Under the pieces are notes generated by a model. It saw nothing but the letters and a program-made list of their open reading frames with translations. It was not told where the DNA came from and made no database searches. Positions 36,601-44,371 of a DNA stretch of 64,000 bases are shown one piece after another. This stretch comes from Paraburkholderia phenoliruptrix (GTDB lineage: Bacteria > Pseudomonadota > Gammaproteobacteria > Burkholderiales > Burkholderiaceae): assembly GCF_019511605.1 (NCBI RefSeq), contig NZ_JAEUAV010000001.1, positions 496,001 to 560,000 of the forward strand, read 5' to 3'. How positions within the stretch are numbered: the stretch's first letter is position 1; the number at the start of each line of letters is the position of its first letter. A program made the translations under genes and the position numbers.

Positions 36601-38633
36601 CACGCACGCAGCCTTATGCGCCGAACGGCGCGCCTGCCGCGCTGCCGTACAACGCGCCTCGCCAGAATGCCGACGCCGGCGGCTATGGTCAGGAGAGCAA
36701 CGGTTCGAGCCAGTCGGGCGCGCCGTTGCAGCCCTACCCTGGACAGGGCCGCGAAGCAGGGGCGTCGCAAATGCCGGGCGCGGCGCCGATGCAGCAGATG
36801 CCGGCTTCGGCGCCGATGCAGCAGCCGTACAACCCGGCTTATGCGCAGCAGCAGGCTCCGTATGCGCAGCAGTACGGCCAGCAGCAGGCGCCCTATCCGC
36901 AGCAGCAGTACGGCACACCGGACGGCTACGTTCCTACGCCGTGGCCCATGTCGCCGGCCGCGCGCGCGGCGCAGGCCAACGCCGGCGCCATGCAGCCTTA
37001 TGGGGCGCCCACGAGTGGCGCGGCCAACGGCAAGCGCACTACGGGGAAGAAGCAAAGCGCGTCGAAGAACAGCCGCAGTGCAGCGGGATACGCGCAACAG
37101 CAGCCGTACTACGGTCAGCAGGGTTACGCGCAGCAAGCTTATCAGCCGTATCCGCAGCAGCAGGCGCACGCGCAGCAACAGCCTTATGCGCAGCAGCCTT
37201 ATGTGCAGCAACAACAGTATGGACAGCAGCCCTACCAACCCTACCCGCCCCAGCAGCAGGCTTACGGCAATCAGGGCTACTACGCGCAGCAGCAACCCTA
37301 CATTCCGCAGCCGCCCACCGGCTACGCGCAAGCGTATTACCCGCAGCAACCGGGCGTGAGCGGCAACGGTGCCAATTACGCGCAGCCGAATGTCGCCAAT
37401 GCGCAGACGCTCGGCGTGGCCGAGGAACTGGCGCAGGTCAATCGCGAGCAGGCGAGCACCGTTTCTGGCGGTATCGTGTTTCGCAATCGCAGCGGCGAGG
37501 ACGGCCTGTCCACGCTCACCGACATCGAGGCGCCCGTGCAGGGCCGCATCAAGGCGGGCAACGGACATGTGGTCGTGACGGCGACGCCCGTCACGCTCGA
37601 TGCGGGGACGGCCGCGGGCAACGTGTCGACGCTCGCGCGTTTCGGCGCGGGCCTGTCGAACAGCACGTCTGCCGCGGCCGCCGTGGCAGGCACCAACAAC
37701 TATGGCAGCCAGACGGCGAGCGGCGTCGGGCTCTCTGTCGGTTACGAGGGCCGCTCGCTGTCGGGCGACATCGGCGTGACGCCGATCGGCTTTCGCGAGA
37801 CCAACCTTGTCGGCGGCGCGCAGTACAACGGCGGCATCAGCGACAAGGTGTCGTATTCGCTGGCCGTCGCGCGCCGCGCGGTGACCGACAGCCTGCTGTC
37901 GTACGCGGGCACGCGCGACGCGGCATCCGGTCTCGAATGGGGCGGCGTGACGTCGACGGGCGGCCTCGCAAGCCTCGCCTGGGACGACGGCACCAACGGT
38001 CTGTACGTGAACGCGGCGTACCAGTACTACCAGGGCCACAACGTCGCGAGCAACAACGCGGTGAAGGGCGGCGGCGGGGTTTATACGCGCCTCCTGAAGG
38101 ACGCCGATCAGACGCTCACGGTCGGCGTGAACACGACGCTCATGCGTTACAACAAGAACCTGTCGTACTTCACGTATGGCCAGGGCGGTTATTTCAGCCC
38201 GCAACAATATGTGATCCTGAACCTGCCGATCGAATGGACCGGCCGCAACGGCGCCTTCACGTATGACGTAAAAGGCTCGATCGGTGTGCAGCATTATCGG
38301 CAGGACGCGTCGAACTACTTCCCGCTCGGCGACTCGGGCGGCCTGCAAGCGGCGGCTGCGGCGAACGCCACGCTGATCGGCAACAGCGTCGACAGCAACG
38401 CGCAGTATCCCGGCCAGAGCAAGACCGGCGTCTCGTACTCGCTTAGCGCCGTCGGCGAATATCAGCTCGCGCCGCAACTGGCGTTCGGAGCAACGGCATC
38501 GCTCGGCAATGCTTATCAATATCGCGAATGGCTTGCCGCCGTCTACATGCGCTACAGCTTCACGAAGCAGACCGGCCTGCAGCCGTTCCCGCCGACGCCG
38601 CTCAGCTCGCCGTATCTGTCGCTGTCCAACTAG
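33654..38633 (+). CDS. bcsC: Cellulose export protein BcsC with large low-complexity insert
   Basis: A 1659-residue outer-membrane export component, longer than the roughly 1150 residues of Escherichia coli BcsC. A signal peptide is followed by about 860 residues of TPR repeats (for example ALFGMGMVLADRKDGAGAQQ). Residues about 897-1249 are a Gln/Pro/Tyr/Ala-rich spacer with five YVAP units and many PYAQQ-like pieces. The C-terminal 400 residues form the BCSC_C beta-barrel, including DIGVTPIGFRETNLVGG and final YMRYSFTKQTG. The spacer probably extends the TPR scaffold or interacts with wall or polymer. The start has GGAG 8 nt upstream. A strong terminator follows. Confidence 0.95.
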   Translation: MRLSALAWSLRFALSAPLVCCLAAAAPDALAQASKDPMSVLIDQGKYWQSHQRGDLAEQAWLKVLRIDPKQPDALFGMGMVLADRKDGAGAQQYLSRLKAVAPDYPRLDDLGRRLGESSLRDQTVNDARRLAQSGQSASAVQEYQRALTGKPATPELQLEYYQALSATPQGWDQARRGLEQLARDNPDDPRYALAYAQHLTYRDVTRRDGIARLQKLAGDSTVGASAKKSWRQALLWLDARPSDAALYQAYLQGASDDAAVKARFDSMVQQDKAARERAQENASVDARGRLIADGFAALDHDDPASARAKFSSVLANSPNDTDALGGMGIAALKQEHFAEARNYLERASRNGNPARWKTALDSATYWTYTSDAIGARSNGEFAKAKALFERAIALNPSDVTAQVLLGEMLLANHDAAGAEQAYRMALRRQADNPDAIRGLVGALAAQGRGDEALQFANQLNAEQQSKAGGINRLRGEAQAAQARAAEARGDLGSARSLFEDALLNTPDDPWLRLDLARIYVRQGAVANARSMMDGLLAAHPDMTDALYASALLSAETQDWSTGLAQLERIPAAQRTDAMASLQHRLWVHQQAELATRMAHAGQTQQALATLRAAEPVAGNSPELIGVLAAGYQQAGDPNRALTLVRGAMSAAPGNTDLLLQYAGILSATQQESELGMVMRRLASMPLTPQQRTDFGNLNVGIVIKQCDLVRRRGDLASAYDVIAPWLAAMPDNPDLQAALGRLYATAGDDRNALESYRVALRRKPDDLNLLQAAISAASGAKQFDYAEALAKDALKAAPDDPGVLATVGRMYRAEGKLSLASTYLQRSLVAANTPLMANAPRTSATSNVPRGWETAMRRIGATPLPGTNPFEGKTATVAPTDADNAALGFNASANAARASLPYSQSSLPTQTVPNYPPPTQPAPYVAPYVAPYVAPYVAPYVAPYGSSSVAPYAAPAQPYTQPASQQTSQPYVQPTSQPYLQPRTQPYAPNGAPAALPYNAPRQNADAGGYGQESNGSSQSGAPLQPYPGQGREAGASQMPGAAPMQQMPASAPMQQPYNPAYAQQQAPYAQQYGQQQAPYPQQQYGTPDGYVPTPWPMSPAARAAQANAGAMQPYGAPTSGAANGKRTTGKKQSASKNSRSAAGYAQQQPYYGQQGYAQQAYQPYPQQQAHAQQQPYAQQPYVQQQQYGQQPYQPYPPQQQAYGNQGYYAQQQPYIPQPPTGYAQAYYPQQPGVSGNGANYAQPNVANAQTLGVAEELAQVNREQASTVSGGIVFRNRSGEDGLSTLTDIEAPVQGRIKAGNGHVVVTATPVTLDAGTAAGNVSTLARFGAGLSNSTSAAAAVAGTNNYGSQTASGVGLSVGYEGRSLSGDIGVTPIGFRETNLVGGAQYNGGISDKVSYSLAVARRAVTDSLLSYAGTRDAASGLEWGGVTSTGGLASLAWDDGTNGLYVNAAYQYYQGHNVASNNAVKGGGGVYTRLLKDADQTLTVGVNTTLMRYNKNLSYFTYGQGGYFSPQQYVILNLPIEWTGRNGAFTYDVKGSIGVQHYRQDASNYFPLGDSGGLQAAAAANATLIGNSVDSNAQYPGQSKTGVSYSLSAVGEYQLAPQLAFGATASLGNAYQYREWLAAVYMRYSFTKQTGLQPFPPTPLSSPYLSLSN
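36422..36481. repeat. 12-bp tandem repeat inside bcsC (PYVA units)
   Basis: gccgtatgtagc is repeated four times exactly (36422-36469), with a fifth copy cccgtatgtcgc. Each unit is in frame and encodes one four-residue YVAP step, so copy-number change would lengthen the BcsC spacer without a frameshift. Confidence 0.92.
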
Positions 38634-38634
38634 C

Positions 38635-38663
38635 GCGACGAAGGCGCGCTGCGCCTTCGTCGC
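38635..38663 (+). terminator. Terminator of the bcs operon
   Basis: A perfect 13-bp stem, gcgacgaaggcgc at 38635-38647 and gcgccttcgtcgc at 38651-38663, with a 3-nt loop and followed by ttgttt. It begins two bases after the bcsC stop codon. Confidence 0.88.
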
Positions 38664-38998
38664 TTGTTTGTCGCTTCTTCATCGGTTCTTCGTCGCTTCT
38701 TCCTCACGACCCGGGCGGGCCACCGATTATGCGCCGGCATTGCGGCGCTTTCATCGGCACGCAGGCAACGCGCCTTCAAGCTAACGTCAGCGCTTTCCTC
38801 TGAAGGATTCTGTAAGGACGTGTGCAGCGTTTATTGCCGCTCGCGCAAGCCAGCCCGCGATCCGCAGAGGTAAAAGTTGCGCGCGTCCCGGTGCGTGCAC
38901 AACTAATCCGCATGCATCGCCTGTCCGCCCTTTACGCGGACCATATGAAGCGGCAGACTGGAGACCCCACTCAACAACGCGATCTCGTGGAGCGCAGC
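38664..38998. other. 335-bp region between bcsC and the hybrid kinase
   Basis: The first 70 bp are T-rich, with repeated short tcgcttcttc-like pieces after the terminator. The rest could be read as an N-terminal extension of the kinase (in-frame starts at 38822, 38912 and 38945), but none has a ribosome site. I see no other gene or clear promoter. Confidence 0.45.
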
Positions 38999-41656
38999 AT
39001 GCCCTTTCCGGCACACGATCACGGCTGCCCCGGCTGGAGCGGCGAGATGGCGCGGCGCATCGGTGAATTCGACTGGTCGGCCACCGGTATCGGCGCAATT
39101 GCGGATTGGCCTCGCAGTCTGACCGCCACGGTGCAGTTGCTGCTCGCTTCGCCAGTGCCGCTCGTGCTGCTGTGGGGCAAATCCGGCTACATGATTTACA
39201 ACGACGCATACGCGGTTTTCGCCGGCGGGCGGCATCCTTATCTGCTTGGTTGCCCGGTCGAACGAGGCTGGCCCGAAGTCGCGGACTTCAATCGTCATGT
39301 GATGCAAACCTGCCTCGCCGGCGGCACGCTCTCGTATCGCGACAAGGAACTCGTCTTGCTGCGCGAGGGCAAGCCCGAAGACGTGTGGATGGACCTGTAC
39401 TACAGCCCGGTCGCCGACGACAGCGGCGCGCCCGCGGGCGTGCTGGCCGTCGTGGTAGAGACGACCGAGCGCGTGTTGACCGAACGCTGGCGCCAACGCG
39501 CCGAAGCCGATCTGCACGAAACCAACGAACGCCTGCAACTCGCGCTCAATACCGGCGCCGTGCTGGGCACCTGCGTCGCCGACATGCAGACCGGCAAGAT
39601 CACCGGTGACGAGCGTTTTGCGCGCACCTTCTCTTTCTCCGTGGAAGAAGCCGCCCGAGGCGTCGATCACAGCGCCGCGACGCGGATGATTCATCCTGAC
39701 GATCAATCGTTGCTTGAACGTTTGCGCAGCGAGGCGCTGCAACCAGGCAGGCCGTTTCGCGCGGAGTACCGCATTCGCCGGCCCGACGGCGCGTACGTAT
39801 GGGTACAGGCAAATGGCCGGTGCGAGTTCGACGAACACGGCCAGCCCACCCGCTTTCCCGCGGTGCTGATCGACATTCACGAGCGCAAGATCGCCGAGCA
39901 GTCGCTGCGCCAGTTGACCGAGACGCTCGAGCAGCGCGTTGCCGATGCGGTCGCCGCACGCGCAATCGCTGAAGAACAGTTACGTCAGGCGCAGAAAATG
40001 GAAGCGATCGGCAGCTTGACGGGCGGCGTCGCGCACGACTTCAATAACGTGCTGCAAGTAATCAACGGCAATCTGCAGATGATGGCCGCCGACGCGGGCG
40101 ACAACCCGGCCACGTTACGCCGTTTGTCGGCGGCAACGGAGGCGGTCAAGCGCGGCGCGAAACTCGCCGCGCATCTGCTCGCGTTCGCCCGGCGCCAGCC
40201 GCTCTCGCCCACCGTGCTCAACCCGCGCCGCCTGCTTGCCGGCATGAGCGAGATGCTGCATCGCGCGCTCGGCGAAACCGTGCGGATAGAAACCGTGTTG
40301 AGCGATAACCTGTGGCACGTGCAGGTCGATCGGAATCAGCTCGAAAACGCGCTGCTCAATCTGGCCATCAATGCACGCGACGCGATGAAAACCGACGGCA
40401 CGCTGACCGTGTGCGCCGCGAACCGCGTGCTCGATGCGGCCTTTTGCAGCGACAAGCCCGAGCTTACGCCGGGCGAATACGTGGTCTTTTCGGTCACGGA
40501 TACCGGCGCGGGCATGCCGCCCGAAGTGCTCGAGCACGTGTTCGAACCGTTCTTCACGACCAAACCGCACGGGCATGGCACCGGCCTGGGTCTGAGCATG
40601 GTGTTCGGTTTCGTGAGGCAAAGCGGCGGCCATACACTGATAGAAAGCACGGTGGGACATGGCACGACGGTGTCGCTGTTTTTCCCGCGCTGTTGCGAGC
40701 CGGAAACCGCCGAACCCCCGGACGAGACCAGCGCGCCCGGGGGCGGCGGCGAAACGGTGCTGGTGGTCGAAGACGACGCGGACGTGCGCCTGACCGCCGT
40801 CGAAATGCTCGTGCAGCTCGGCTACAAGGTGCTGACTGCGTCGAGCGGCGACGCGGCACTCGAGTTCATTCACAGCGACGTGCCGATCGATCTGTTGTTC
40901 ACCGACGTGGTGATGCCCGGCAAGATAAAAAGCGTCGAACTGGCGCGACGCGCCGCGGCACGCTCGCCGGCCGTGCCGACGCTGTTCACGTCGGGCTATA
41001 CGCGCGACGAGATCGTCCATCATGGCAAGCTCGACGCTGGCATCACGCTGCTGTCCAAACCGTATCGCCGCGACGACCTCGCGCGCAAGGTGCGCGGCGT
41101 GCTGCGCGCCGCGCGTGCGCCGGCTGCCGGCGCCGCGTCGGTCGGCAAGATGACCGACAGGGAAATCGCCGCCTGCGTGCCGAGCGTCGCGTACGACCCG
41201 CCACGCAGTGAGATGAACGACAGCGAAGTGACGGGCGAGCGCGAGCTTCAGCGCGAGGCGGCGCCGCAAGCCGCGCCCACGCGCGCACCGGCCCACGTGC
41301 TGCTGGTCGAGGACGACGCCGATTCGCGCGAGGCGCTAAGCCTCCTGCTCGGCACGCTGGGGCTCGACTGTACATCCGTCGGCAGCGCCGAAGAAGCGCT
41401 GCCGCTCGTGCCGGCGCAACGCTACGACATACTCTGCACGGACATTACGCTGCCCGGCATGTCGGGCGACAACCTGGCGCGCGCGGTGCTGCACGCGCAG
41501 CCGGACGTGCATGTCTTGCTGGTATCCGGCTACGGCGCGCATGCGTCCATCGGCGAGGGCATTCCCGGCGCGCGGATACTGGGCAAGCCGTTCGACCTCG
41601 CGCAGTTGCGGCATGAACTTGCGCGCTGGGTCGATCCGATCGAAGCCGCGTCCTGA
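38999..41656 (+). CDS. Hybrid sensor histidine kinase with two C-terminal receiver domains
   Basis: An 885-residue soluble sensor. A PAS-like domain starts at FDWSATGIGAIADWP, with LWGKSGYMIYNDAYAVFAGG; a second PAS_3-type domain has MIHPDDQSLLERLRSEA. The kinase core has phosphoacceptor H346 (VAHDFNNVLQ), an N box LAINARDAM and G boxes VTDTGAGMPPEV and GTGLGLSM. Two receiver domains follow with D636 (LLFTDVVMPG) and D815 (DILCTDITLPGMSG). GGAG lies 7 nt before the ATG at 38999, the best of several possible starts. Having two receivers suggests internal phosphotransfer. The partner and signal are unknown; there is no adjacent output regulator. Confidence 0.9.
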   Translation: MPFPAHDHGCPGWSGEMARRIGEFDWSATGIGAIADWPRSLTATVQLLLASPVPLVLLWGKSGYMIYNDAYAVFAGGRHPYLLGCPVERGWPEVADFNRHVMQTCLAGGTLSYRDKELVLLREGKPEDVWMDLYYSPVADDSGAPAGVLAVVVETTERVLTERWRQRAEADLHETNERLQLALNTGAVLGTCVADMQTGKITGDERFARTFSFSVEEAARGVDHSAATRMIHPDDQSLLERLRSEALQPGRPFRAEYRIRRPDGAYVWVQANGRCEFDEHGQPTRFPAVLIDIHERKIAEQSLRQLTETLEQRVADAVAARAIAEEQLRQAQKMEAIGSLTGGVAHDFNNVLQVINGNLQMMAADAGDNPATLRRLSAATEAVKRGAKLAAHLLAFARRQPLSPTVLNPRRLLAGMSEMLHRALGETVRIETVLSDNLWHVQVDRNQLENALLNLAINARDAMKTDGTLTVCAANRVLDAAFCSDKPELTPGEYVVFSVTDTGAGMPPEVLEHVFEPFFTTKPHGHGTGLGLSMVFGFVRQSGGHTLIESTVGHGTTVSLFFPRCCEPETAEPPDETSAPGGGGETVLVVEDDADVRLTAVEMLVQLGYKVLTASSGDAALEFIHSDVPIDLLFTDVVMPGKIKSVELARRAAARSPAVPTLFTSGYTRDEIVHHGKLDAGITLLSKPYRRDDLARKVRGVLRAARAPAAGAASVGKMTDREIAACVPSVAYDPPRSEMNDSEVTGERELQREAAPQAAPTRAPAHVLLVEDDADSREALSLLLGTLGLDCTSVGSAEEALPLVPAQRYDILCTDITLPGMSGDNLARAVLHAQPDVHVLLVSGYGAHASIGEGIPGARILGKPFDLAQLRHELARWVDPIEAAS

Positions 41657-41934
41657 CGCTGCGTGCGCGCTTGGTTCACGTGCACTTTCCGGCACAGCAG
41701 GCCGGAATGCGGCATATATTGGTTGATGTCGACGCGATCACAGCGGCGCGCAATGCGTTGCACGCGTGGCCCCTGGTATGATGCTGGCGTGCGCTTTTGT
41801 TGCGGCTGTGCCGTTGTTGCCGCACATGTTGCCCGTCGTTGCCGTTGCGCTGGTTGCAGCAGTTGCAGCAGTCTCCGTAGCGGCGCTTGAATGCGCGCCT
41901 TACTGTGCACCGCTTTTTTGTCACGAGATCCATC

Positions 41935-42201
41935 ATGCCTGCCCAACACGATCCCGCCCCCGCCGCGAGCCCGAGCCCCGCGAAAGCGAGGCGCAAAGAG
42001 CTATCCATTACCGTGCGTAATGTTCTGATGGTAGCCGTCGGTGTAATCGTCTTCGCGATTGTCGCGGGCGTCGTGCTGTATCAGCCCATCGTCTATGGCG
42101 ATCAGATTCCGAACTTCGGCATCATCCTGATGCTGACCGTGCCGGTGATTGCGGGCGTCGCGTTCCGCGTGGGGCTGGATGCGTGGCTCGATCGCCAGTG
42201 A
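41935..42201 (+). CDS. Small two-helix membrane protein, unknown
   Basis: An 88-residue protein with a Pro/Ala-rich, basic N-terminus (SPSPAKARRKEL) and two membrane helices, about 27-48 (VLMVAVGVIVFAIVAGVV) and 58-80 (FGIILMLTVPVIAGVAFRVG). I do not recognise a family. The ATG at 41935 has GAGATCC upstream, a poor ribosome site; an earlier ATG at 41887 is possible. A good -10-like TATGAT lies at 41777-41782 without a matching -35. It is isolated, convergent with the two-component kinase gene. Confidence 0.6.
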   Translation: MPAQHDPAPAASPSPAKARRKELSITVRNVLMVAVGVIVFAIVAGVVLYQPIVYGDQIPNFGIILMLTVPVIAGVAFRVGLDAWLDRQ

Positions 42202-42255
42202 CGCCCGCAAGGCCGTAGTTTTGCGCTGTGGCGTTCGCGCCCTCGCCGCAACGCC

Positions 42256-43644
42256 TTACTGGTGCCCGCCGTTTGCCACATGCGCGAATGATCCGGCTTT
42301 CGCCGGCAGCACCACCCACACTTCCAGTCCACCGCCTGCGCGGGCATGAAACTCCACCCTCCCGCCGTGCAGCCGCGCAATCCGCTCGACAATCGCAAGC
42401 CCCAGCCCCGTGCCGCCGCTATGCGAGCGCGCATTCGGCCCGCGCTGGAACGGCGCCTTGAGCTGCTCGAGCTCTTCCGCCGATAAGCCCTTGCCCCGGT
42501 CGCCAACCGCCACATATACGAACTCGCCGCTTGCCCAACTGCGCACCGCAAGCCCGCTGCCGCCGTAGACGATGGCGTTCTGCATCAGATTCATCAGGAG
42601 CCGCATCATGCTCACCGGCCGATAGTCGACGAGCGGCAGGCGCGCGAGCGACAGCTCGAACTCATGACCGAGCCCCGCGAAATCGCCGGCAAGCCGCTCT
42701 ATCAGCGCATTCAGATTGCCGGGCTCGGCAGGCTCGCGTTCGCCGCTGCCTGCGTAATCCATGAACTGCTGCAAGATGGTTTCGATCTGATCCAGATACG
42801 ACTCCGCTGCCACCACGAAACTGCTGTCGCTGCTCTCGGGCATCGCCATAGCCATCGAAAGGCGAAGCTTGGTGAGCGGCGTGCGAATGTCGTGCGATAT
42901 GCCGGCGAGCATGAGCGCGCGCGTCGCCTCCGCCTGCTGCAATGCCTGCGTCATCTGGTTGAACGCGCTGCTTACCGCGGCTATTTCCACGGGTCCGTCG
43001 GTCGGCAGCGGCGGCGGCGTTTCACCGGCACTCAGGCGCCGTGCCGCATCGGTCAGCTCCTGAAGCGGCCGGCTCAGGTGAAGCTGGATCGCATAGCCGG
43101 TCAAGGCCGCGAGCGCCGCCAGAGCGAGCGACAACAGAATGGCCGCGTCGAGGCCGTTGCCTTGTGCGTCTTCGGGAATCGGCAGCGCGATCCAGTATGG
43201 TGCGGAAGGTGCCGCGGCGCCGACGGGCGCGTGCATGCGAATCCAGAGCCGCTGTCCGCCCTCGGTCTGCCAGCGCGCTTCCATGTCGGCGGGAAGATGC
43301 GTGCGCAAGCTTTCGAGGAACACTTTGCGTTGATAGCTGCGATATGCGTGCATCAAACCTGGCGGCGGCTCTGTTCGCGCGCTGTCAGGAAGCTGCGCAT
43401 GTGCGTAGAGGCGCGCGGTTAGCGCATCGCGCGCGGCGTTGGGCGTGGTCTGCAACAGATCGTCGAGTGTCTTCACGTAGGTGGCGAACACTGCGGCCGC
43501 GCGCTCCACACGCGGGCGCTGCACGTAATGCAGCAACACGCCGAGCGAACACACCTGGCTCAGCATGACAAGCGCGATCAGCAACGCGATATTGCGCGCG
43601 AGCAGCGTGCGCGGCAGCAGGCTGCGCAACAGCGGGCGCCTCAT
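42256..43644 (-). CDS. EnvZ/OmpB-type sensor histidine kinase of the RND cassette
   Basis: A 462-residue membrane kinase. Transmembrane helices lie at about 17-40 and 166-188, enclosing a 125-residue periplasmic sensor. A HAMP domain (SRPLQELTDAARRLSAGE) leads to the phosphoacceptor H251 in AGISHDIRTPLTKL. The ATPase has MNLMQNAIVYGG, GDRGKGLS and GTGLGLAIVERI. Start at 43644 overlaps the regulator stop (ATGA). It is the last gene of the efflux-regulator string and probably controls that pump in response to envelope or drug signals. Confidence 0.93.
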   Translation of the reverse strand: MRRPLLRSLLPRTLLARNIALLIALVMLSQVCSLGVLLHYVQRPRVERAAAVFATYVKTLDDLLQTTPNAARDALTARLYAHAQLPDSARTEPPPGLMHAYRSYQRKVFLESLRTHLPADMEARWQTEGGQRLWIRMHAPVGAAAPSAPYWIALPIPEDAQGNGLDAAILLSLALAALAALTGYAIQLHLSRPLQELTDAARRLSAGETPPPLPTDGPVEIAAVSSAFNQMTQALQQAEATRALMLAGISHDIRTPLTKLRLSMAMAMPESSDSSFVVAAESYLDQIETILQQFMDYAGSGEREPAEPGNLNALIERLAGDFAGLGHEFELSLARLPLVDYRPVSMMRLLMNLMQNAIVYGGSGLAVRSWASGEFVYVAVGDRGKGLSAEELEQLKAPFQRGPNARSHSGGTGLGLAIVERIARLHGGRVEFHARAGGGLEVWVVLPAKAGSFAHVANGGHQ

Positions 43645-44354
43645 GAGCCGACGTCCGCGATCAGCATGTAACCTACGCCCCACACTGTCTTGATAAAGCG
43701 CGGCTTGGACGGATCGTCCTCGATGATCTGCCGCAGGCGCAGCACCTGCACGTCTATGCTGCGATCGAGCGCGTCGTGATCGCGGCCACGCGCCCGCGCG
43801 AGCAGATTGTCGCGGCTCACCGGCCGGTTCGGCGACGACGCAAGCGCAACCAGCAGCAACATTTGCGCTGAATGGATGTCGAGCAGCGCGCCGCCGCGCG
43901 TGAGTTGCTGCTTGCCGACATCCAGCGTGAATTCCCCAAAGCGCACGCACTGCGAAGTCACCGTGACATCCCCTGAAGCGATTTTCTGGCGCCGCAACAG
44001 CGCGTTGATTCGCGCGACCAGTTCGCGCGGCAGAAACGGCTTGGCGAGGTAGTCGTCGGCCCCGGTCTCCAGGCCGAGCACTTTGTCGAGCGGGTCGCCT
44101 TTGGCGGTCAGCATGAGAATCGGCAAGGTCTGGCCTTGTGCGCGCAGCCGCGAGCAGATCGCGAGTCCGTCTTCTTCGCCGATCATCAGATCGAGCACCA
44201 GCAGGTCGAACGGTTCGCGTTCGAGATAACGGTCGAGGCGCTTGCTGTCTTCCGCGGCCCGCACGTCGAAGCCGTGCCCCCGCAAGAAACGCTGCAGCAT
44301 GTTGCGCAGCTCGATTTCATCGTCGAGAACAATGATCTTTGCGGGCCGGTCCAT
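43641..44354 (-). CDS. OmpR-family response regulator of the RND cassette
   Basis: A 237-residue two-domain regulator. The receiver has acidic DDE at 11-13, phosphoacceptor Asp55 (LLVLDLMIGEEDG) and Lys in YLAKPF. The winged-helix DNA-binding domain ends with KPRFIKTVWGVGYMLIADV. It pairs with the coupled kinase downstream, and is only 17 bp after the RND pump gene on the same strand, so pump and regulator are likely one transcript and could form a feedback loop. Confidence 0.94.
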   Translation of the reverse strand: MDRPAKIIVLDDEIELRNMLQRFLRGHGFDVRAAEDSKRLDRYLEREPFDLLVLDLMIGEEDGLAICSRLRAQGQTLPILMLTAKGDPLDKVLGLETGADDYLAKPFLPRELVARINALLRRQKIASGDVTVTSQCVRFGEFTLDVGKQQLTRGGALLDIHSAQMLLLVALASSPNRPVSRDNLLARARGRDHDALDRSIDVQVLRLRQIIEDDPSKPRFIKTVWGVGYMLIADVGS

Positions 44355-44371
44355 GCAAAAACTCCCTGTTT

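Noticed and set aside
36546..38519. A 657-residue open frame antisense to bcsC
   Set aside because: High GC content leaves long antisense frames; composition is Arg-rich with leucine runs that mirror the PQQY codons of bcsC, and no start signal or homology is visible.
41777..41782. TATGAT considered as a promoter for the small membrane protein at 41935
   Set aside because: The nearest TTGCAC is only 13 bp upstream, too close for a sigma-70 promoter, so no promoter feature was entered.
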